NCBI GenBank assembly: GCA_900110395.1
Contig: FODP01000016.1
Span: 62,001 to 126,000, forward strand
Source of the DNA: Rhodospirillales bacterium URHD0017
GTDB lineage: Bacteria > Pseudomonadota > Alphaproteobacteria > Reyranellales > Reyranellaceae
Length of the DNA: 64,000 nt
Direction of reading: 5' to 3'
Under the pieces are notes generated by a model, which did not search any database, was not told the origin of the DNA, and saw only the letters and a list, made by a program, of their open reading frames with translations. Made by a program: the position numbers and the translations under genes. This document shows positions 59,589-64,000 of this stretch, piece by piece; position 1 is the first letter of the stretch, and each line of letters opens with the position of its first letter.

Positions 59589-60023
59589 TCACACGGCGCC
59601 AGCGACGGCCGGTCTGGACGCCGCGCGCCGGGTCTCGCTGAGCTCGATACCCTCGGGCAGGCCGACGGTCAGCCAGGCGTAAGCCATTTCGGCATCGCGA
59701 AAGATCTTCAGCGGCCGGTCAGCATCGACGACGCTCTCGAACAAGCTGACCTGGTCGTAGACCTCGTCCGAACTCGCGATGACGGCGACACTGCCCATCG
59801 GGCCCATGGCTTCGTGACGGCGGACACGCGCGCCTAGGGCCACCATGTCATCGCCGCTCAGGGCCAGGCGACTGCCGCCCATGTCGAGAACCTTGCGGTA
59901 CGACAGGGTGGCCGCCGCCACCAGGTCGTCGAGAAAATCCTCGAGGTCAGTCCTGCCAAGCTCGCCCGTGGCCTTCGCCGAAACGAGCCGCGCGGCATGG
60001 TTCACGCCCCACACGATCGGCAT
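59589..60023 (-). CDS. STAS/SpoIIAA-like protein
   Basis: A 144-aa protein from the ATG at 60023; an open frame extends upstream. Strand order as in SpoIIAA-like proteins (VNHAARLVSAKATGELGRTD, VLDMGGSRLALSGDDMVALG, GSVAVIASSDEVYDQVSLFE). Similar in layout to the gene at 23809-24204. Confidence 0.55.
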   Translation of the reverse strand: MPIVWGVNHAARLVSAKATGELGRTDLEDFLDDLVAAATLSYRKVLDMGGSRLALSGDDMVALGARVRRHEAMGPMGSVAVIASSDEVYDQVSLFESVVDADRPLKIFRDAEMAYAWLTVGLPEGIELSETRRAASRPAVAGAV

Positions 60024-60154
60024 AAAATCCTCCCCGCCAGAGCCCGAGCCGTTATCAGATTTGACGGCGCGGTTCCGTGGCATTCGCGTGACCTTGGCGT
60101 CGAGCACCCGCGGAATGAGCGACGAGGGGTGGCCGTCGTCCAGGGCACATGAAC

Positions 60155-62596
60155 TCAAGGATAGAGCGGCACCTTGGCGCGCAGCGTCGTATCGGCCGAG
60201 GCGAGCGCAAGCGGCAACGTCCCGCACAGGGCGGCAAGCGGCATGCGGCCGGCCGCGACCTCGAGCGGCGCGCCGTCGAAGGCGTTCACGACGCCGGAGG
60301 GAACGTCGTCCAGCACGACAGCGGTGTCGCGCCAGCCATCGGGCACAAGACGCACGTCACCCGATGCCAACGGCAGACGCAGCGCGAGCCGCGGCGCCAC
60401 CACCAGGGCCCATGCCTCCGGCCGGCGGCGGACGAAGGCGAACATGGCGTCGGCCAGCGGACCTTCGAGCCTGACCGGCCGATAGTCGCCGTCCTCGAAC
60501 AACGGCGAGAGCCGCTGGCGCAGCGTCAGAGCGCGCGCGATCAAAGCCTGCTTGATGCGGCCGTCACGCCAGCCGGCCGCCAGCTCGCGCAACGGCCCGG
60601 CGGGCGGACCGGCGACGCGGCGTGGCCAGTCGACCGGCCGGCGATTGTCGGGATCGACCAGGCTCAGGTCCCAGAGCTCACCGCCCTGGTAGAGATCGGG
60701 CACGCCCGGCACCGTCAGGCGCAGCAGGCATTGGGCCAGGCCGTTCAGTGCGCCGGCCGGGGCGATCCGATGCACCAGGGCCGCGATCCGCTGCAGCAGG
60801 TCGGGCAGCGCCGCCTCGGCCACCAGCGCCGTGGTGAAGTCGCGCGCCGCCGCCTCGTAGGGCTCGTCGATGGCGGCCCAGTCGCTGGCGAGCTTGGCCT
60901 CGCGCAGCGCCTTCTGCTGCCAGGCGGCGAGCCGTTCAGCGAAGGCGCGGCGGCCGGCGCGATCACCGGCGTCGAGATCGACGGGCCAGGCGCCGACGAT
61001 GGTCTGCAGCAACAGGGCGACATCGCCGGCGACAGGCGCGCCGTCACGGCAGAGCGACCGGCTGGCCTCGACCCAGTCGCGCTGCAGGGCCGCCCATTCC
61101 GCCGCCATGCCACTCAGCACCGCGAGCCGGGCGCGCACGTCCTCGCCGCGCTTGTGGTCGTGGGTGGCGGTAGCCAGCAGCGCGCGCGGCCAGTCGGCGC
61201 GGCGGCGCTGCATGCGGCGATGGAAGGCGTCGGCGTCGAGGGCGAAGGTGGCGGGATCGAAGCCGACGTCGTTGCGCGACAGCAGGCGGCCGTAGCGATA
61301 GAAGCCGGTGTCCTCGACCGCCTTGGCGGCGATCGGCGCGCTGAGCTGCTGGAAGCGCGCCACGGCACTGCGGCGATCAGGCTCGGCAAAGCGGCGCACC
61401 AGTGGATCGATCGCCCAACGGTCGGTCGCGAGGCAGCTGCGACGCGCGCCGGCGGCGGCGCGGTCGAGCACGGCGCGGTCGGCGGCCGAGAGCGCGCCGC
61501 CGCGGGAATAAGTTCGATAAACCGGGAAATGCGCCAGCAGCTCGCCCAGCACGCGGCGCAGCAGCGGCGGCGCCAGCTCGCCCCCGGCGAAGCCGGCGGC
61601 GCAGGCGTCGAGCTGGGCGCCAAAGCTGCGCGCCAGAATCTCGCGGCGGGCGGGCTCCTCTTCCGCGGCGAAATCGGCCGGCCGGCCGCTCAGCGCCGAC
61701 CAGGCCTCGGCCAGCGCGCGCTCGCCGGCCGACTCGTGCTGCAGGGCGTTGACCTCGTCCATGAAATCATAGCCGGTCGTGCCGTCGCAGCCCCAGTCGG
61801 CCGGCAGGGTCTCGCCGGCCAGCAGGATCTTCTCAACCACGAGCCAGGCGCCGGGTCCCAATCGTGCGCGCAAGGTTTGGCAGTAGGCGGCGGGATCGGT
61901 CAGGCCATCGACGTGGTCGATGCGCAGGCCATCGACGATGCCCTCCTGGTGCAGACGCAGCGGCAGGGCATGGACGGCCTCGAAGGCCTCTGGCTCCTCC
62001 ATGCGCAGGCAGACCAGCTCGTTGATGTCGAAGAAGCGCCGCCAGTTGATGCGATCGCCGGCGCTGCGCCACCAGGCGAGCCGCCAGTGTTGTTCTTCCA
62101 GGCCGCCCTCGACGGCGGGCAGGCGATGCGAGAAGTAGCGGAAGCTGTCGCCGTCGCGTTCGAGCTCGCCCGCGGCCAGCACCTCGTCGAGCGGGCGGCC
62201 GAGGATGGGCAGCAGGACCTTGTCGTCCGCCTCCCAGTCGATATCGAACCAGCGGGCGAAACGGCTGGCGCGGCCATGGCGCAGCACGTCGGCCCACCAG
62301 GCGTTGGCCGTGTCGGCCGCCATGTGGTTGGGCACGATGTCGAGGATCATGCCCATCCCCGACTTGGCGAGCGCCGAGGAGAGCGCCCGCAAGCCCGCCT
62401 TGCCGCCCAGCTCGGGATTGATGCGCGTGGCGTCGATCACGTCGTAGCCGTGCTGCGAGCCCGGGCGCGCCGTGGCGATGGGTGAGGCGTAGAGGTGGCT
62501 GACGCCGAGCCGCGCGAAATACGGCACCAGCGCCTCGGCGTCGGCGAAGGCGAAGCCGCGATGGAATTGCAGGCGCAGCGTCGCGCGCGGCGTCAT
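60155..62596 (-). CDS. treY: Malto-oligosyltrehalose synthase
   Basis: An 813-aa GH13 enzyme that turns the reducing end of maltodextrins into a trehalose unit. Motifs: GVSHLYASPIATARPGSQHG, ILDIVPNHMA, DGLRIDHVDGLTDP, VVEKILLAGETLP and ATATHDHKRGED, carrying the GH13 catalytic residues and the TreY-specific ending. It overlaps the malQ gene by ATGA. A treZ partner is not in the window. Confidence 0.92.
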   Translation of the reverse strand: MTPRATLRLQFHRGFAFADAEALVPYFARLGVSHLYASPIATARPGSQHGYDVIDATRINPELGGKAGLRALSSALAKSGMGMILDIVPNHMAADTANAWWADVLRHGRASRFARWFDIDWEADDKVLLPILGRPLDEVLAAGELERDGDSFRYFSHRLPAVEGGLEEQHWRLAWWRSAGDRINWRRFFDINELVCLRMEEPEAFEAVHALPLRLHQEGIVDGLRIDHVDGLTDPAAYCQTLRARLGPGAWLVVEKILLAGETLPADWGCDGTTGYDFMDEVNALQHESAGERALAEAWSALSGRPADFAAEEEPARREILARSFGAQLDACAAGFAGGELAPPLLRRVLGELLAHFPVYRTYSRGGALSAADRAVLDRAAAGARRSCLATDRWAIDPLVRRFAEPDRRSAVARFQQLSAPIAAKAVEDTGFYRYGRLLSRNDVGFDPATFALDADAFHRRMQRRRADWPRALLATATHDHKRGEDVRARLAVLSGMAAEWAALQRDWVEASRSLCRDGAPVAGDVALLLQTIVGAWPVDLDAGDRAGRRAFAERLAAWQQKALREAKLASDWAAIDEPYEAAARDFTTALVAEAALPDLLQRIAALVHRIAPAGALNGLAQCLLRLTVPGVPDLYQGGELWDLSLVDPDNRRPVDWPRRVAGPPAGPLRELAAGWRDGRIKQALIARALTLRQRLSPLFEDGDYRPVRLEGPLADAMFAFVRRRPEAWALVVAPRLALRLPLASGDVRLVPDGWRDTAVVLDDVPSGVVNAFDGAPLEVAAGRMPLAALCGTLPLALASADTTLRAKVPLYP

Positions 62597-64000
62597 CGGC
62601 GATGGCGGCGGATGATATCGACGCGGTTCTGCACCGCCGGCGCCTCGAACAGGGCGCGTGCCGGCGGCTCGAGGCGGCGGCGCCAGTTGGGATGCTCGTC
62701 GATCGTGCCGGGCAGGTTGGGCTGCTCGACAAGGCCCAGCAGGTCCTCCAGCGGCGCCAGCATCAGCGGCGAGGGCGACTGGGCCACATAGCCCAGCGCC
62801 GCATCGACGGCGGCCGCCGGCTGGTCGGTGGGCGGCATCTGCCCGTCGAGCCCGGCCTTGCCGAAGGCCCGCCACAGCCGCGCGCGATCCTGCTGGCGCG
62901 CCTGGTCCTCGCCCGGCGTGCCGAGGCCGAGCGCGCGGCGGGTGCGGATGTCCTCGCCGGTCCACCAGCCGGCCACGGTCGGCAAGTCGTGGGTGGTGGT
63001 CATGGCGACGGCGTCGGCCCGCCAGCGCGACGGCTTCTTGAAGTTGAGCCGCGTGCGCTCGAACCACAGCACGTCCATGCCGGCGATGCCGGCGCGGCGC
63101 AGGCGGGCGCGGAACCCGGGCGGCACGGTGCCGAGATCCTCGCCGATCACCACCGCGCGGTGGCGATGCGATTCGAGCGCCAGCAGCGCCAGCAGATCCT
63201 CCAGCGGATAGGCGAGATAGGCGCCCTCGCCCGCCGGCTGGCCGCGCGGGATCAGCCAGAGCCGCATCAGCCCCATGATGTGGTCGATGCGAACGCCGCC
63301 GGCATGTGCCAGCGCGGCGCGCAACGTAGCGAGGAAGGGTGCGAAGCCGGTCGCCGCCAGGGCGCGCGGCGAGAAGCCGGTCAGGCCCCAATCCTGGCCG
63401 TGCGGATTGAAGGCATCGGGCGGCGCCCCGATCGACAGGCCGAGCAACAGGTCGGACTGACGCGTCCAGGCGTGGCTGCCGGCACGGTCCATGCCGATCG
63501 CGAGGTCGCTCAAAAGGCCGATACGCATGCCGGCCGCCTTGGCCGCCTGTTGCGCCGCCGCGAAGGAGCGGGCCGTGATCCATTGCAGGAAGAGGTGAAA
63601 GCGGTCGGAGCCTGCCGCCTGCTCGGCCTCGAAGCGGGCGTGCTGGCTGAGGGCCTCGCCACCCTCGACGACGAAGCGCTCGAACTCGCGCAAGAGCGGC
63701 GTGTCGACCTGGTCGAACTCCTCGAACAAGGTGCGCAGGCGGGCGAACTTGGCGGCACCGGCGGCGGACCAGTCGATCAAAGCAGCACCTTCCAAGGCGT
63801 CGTCAGAGGCGACGGCGGTGGAATCGAAGGTCGCCGACGGATCGGCGTAGAGCGGATTGAGGAACAGCCGGCTCGACGGCGAGTACGGACCGTAGCGCGC
63901 CGGATCGTGGGGGAAGAGGCTGTGCACCGGGCTGAGGGCCACGGCATCGGCGCCGTGTCGTGCGGCGGCCTCGGCAAGCTCGCGCACGGCGCCGGCGTCG
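62593..64000 (-). CDS. malQ: 4-alpha-glucanotransferase (5' end cut by window)
   Basis: At least 468 residues of a GH77 enzyme. Seen motifs: ADAVALSPVHSLFPHDPARY, GLLSDLAIGMDRAGS, GLTGFSPRALAATGF, VRIDHIMGLMRLW, VIGEDLGTVPP and TTTHDLPTVAGWW, with the catalytic Asp and Glu. It rearranges alpha-1,4-glucan chains and feeds TreY. The N-terminus lies beyond the window. Confidence 0.92.
   Translation of the reverse strand, partial: DAGAVRELAEAAARHGADAVALSPVHSLFPHDPARYGPYSPSSRLFLNPLYADPSATFDSTAVASDDALEGAALIDWSAAGAAKFARLRTLFEEFDQVDTPLLREFERFVVEGGEALSQHARFEAEQAAGSDRFHLFLQWITARSFAAAQQAAKAAGMRIGLLSDLAIGMDRAGSHAWTRQSDLLLGLSIGAPPDAFNPHGQDWGLTGFSPRALAATGFAPFLATLRAALAHAGGVRIDHIMGLMRLWLIPRGQPAGEGAYLAYPLEDLLALLALESHRHRAVVIGEDLGTVPPGFRARLRRAGIAGMDVLWFERTRLNFKKPSRWRADAVAMTTTHDLPTVAGWWTGEDIRTRRALGLGTPGEDQARQQDRARLWRAFGKAGLDGQMPPTDQPAAAVDAALGYVAQSPSPLMLAPLEDLLGLVEQPNLPGTIDEHPNWRRRLEPPARALFEAPAVQNRVDIIRRHRR

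Overview
The window is high-GC DNA from a soil-type alphaproteobacterium, probably near Reyranella or Bradyrhizobium. That placement is inferred from gene content (Ku/LigD repair, TreY-MalQ, many GTG/TTG starts) and is not proven. No rRNA, tRNA or CRISPR array was recognised.

Region 1 (1-25.4 kb) is one end of a podovirus-like prophage. On the minus strand, in transcription order, it carries small and large terminase, a small membrane protein, portal, a 108-aa protein, scaffold, an SU10-type major capsid protein, two small proteins, adaptor, a gp10-like protein, a tail-collar protein and a GNAT-like protein cut by the window edge. Two cargo islands interrupt the structural genes. A metallophosphoesterase lies between terminase and portal. 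A 9.9-kb island lies between portal and scaffold; it holds a HEPN-like protein, a PLD-like nuclease, a DUF2779/Cas4-like nuclease, and a reverse transcriptase (RT) with a twin-arginine signal peptide, translationally coupled to a beta-helix membrane protein and divergent from a secreted KTSC-like protein. The three phage blocks share a near-identical promoter/leader. A divergent lysogeny switch with an S24 repressor closes the region.

Region 2 (25.4-35.5 kb) looks chromosomal: small unknown genes, a SRAP/HMCES gene with a frameshifted second copy, Ku, a 104-aa protein and LigD, a nonsense-mutated IS1595-type transposase, a HicBA-like pair, a HEPN-like gene and an OmpA remnant.

Region 3 (35.5-50.3 kb) is an unusual enzyme cluster. 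Two convergent cassettes have the same plan: a TolB-like/TPR regulator (SARP or adenylate-cyclase headed), then a PAP2/vanadium-haloperoxidase protein with a low-complexity N-terminus, then a peptidase (S8 subtilase or G1 eqolisin). A third haloperoxidase-like gene, with a substituted vanadate ligand, heads a side operon. A broken cyclase fused to a phage-repressor remnant sits where the cassettes meet.

Region 4 (50.7-64 kb) begins with a second terminase pair and no portal or capsid genes, then a small secreted-protein operon, TetR, NlpC/P60 and nuclease genes. A second lysogeny switch follows, with a well-formed operator/promoter in front of an early gene. The window ends in housekeeping genes: DUF937, GlsB/YeaQ, a STAS-like protein, treY and malQ.

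The strongest candidates for an undescribed system are the exported-type RT with its coupled membrane protein (11.7-16.2 kb) and the mirrored regulator/haloperoxidase/peptidase cassettes (36-50 kb).
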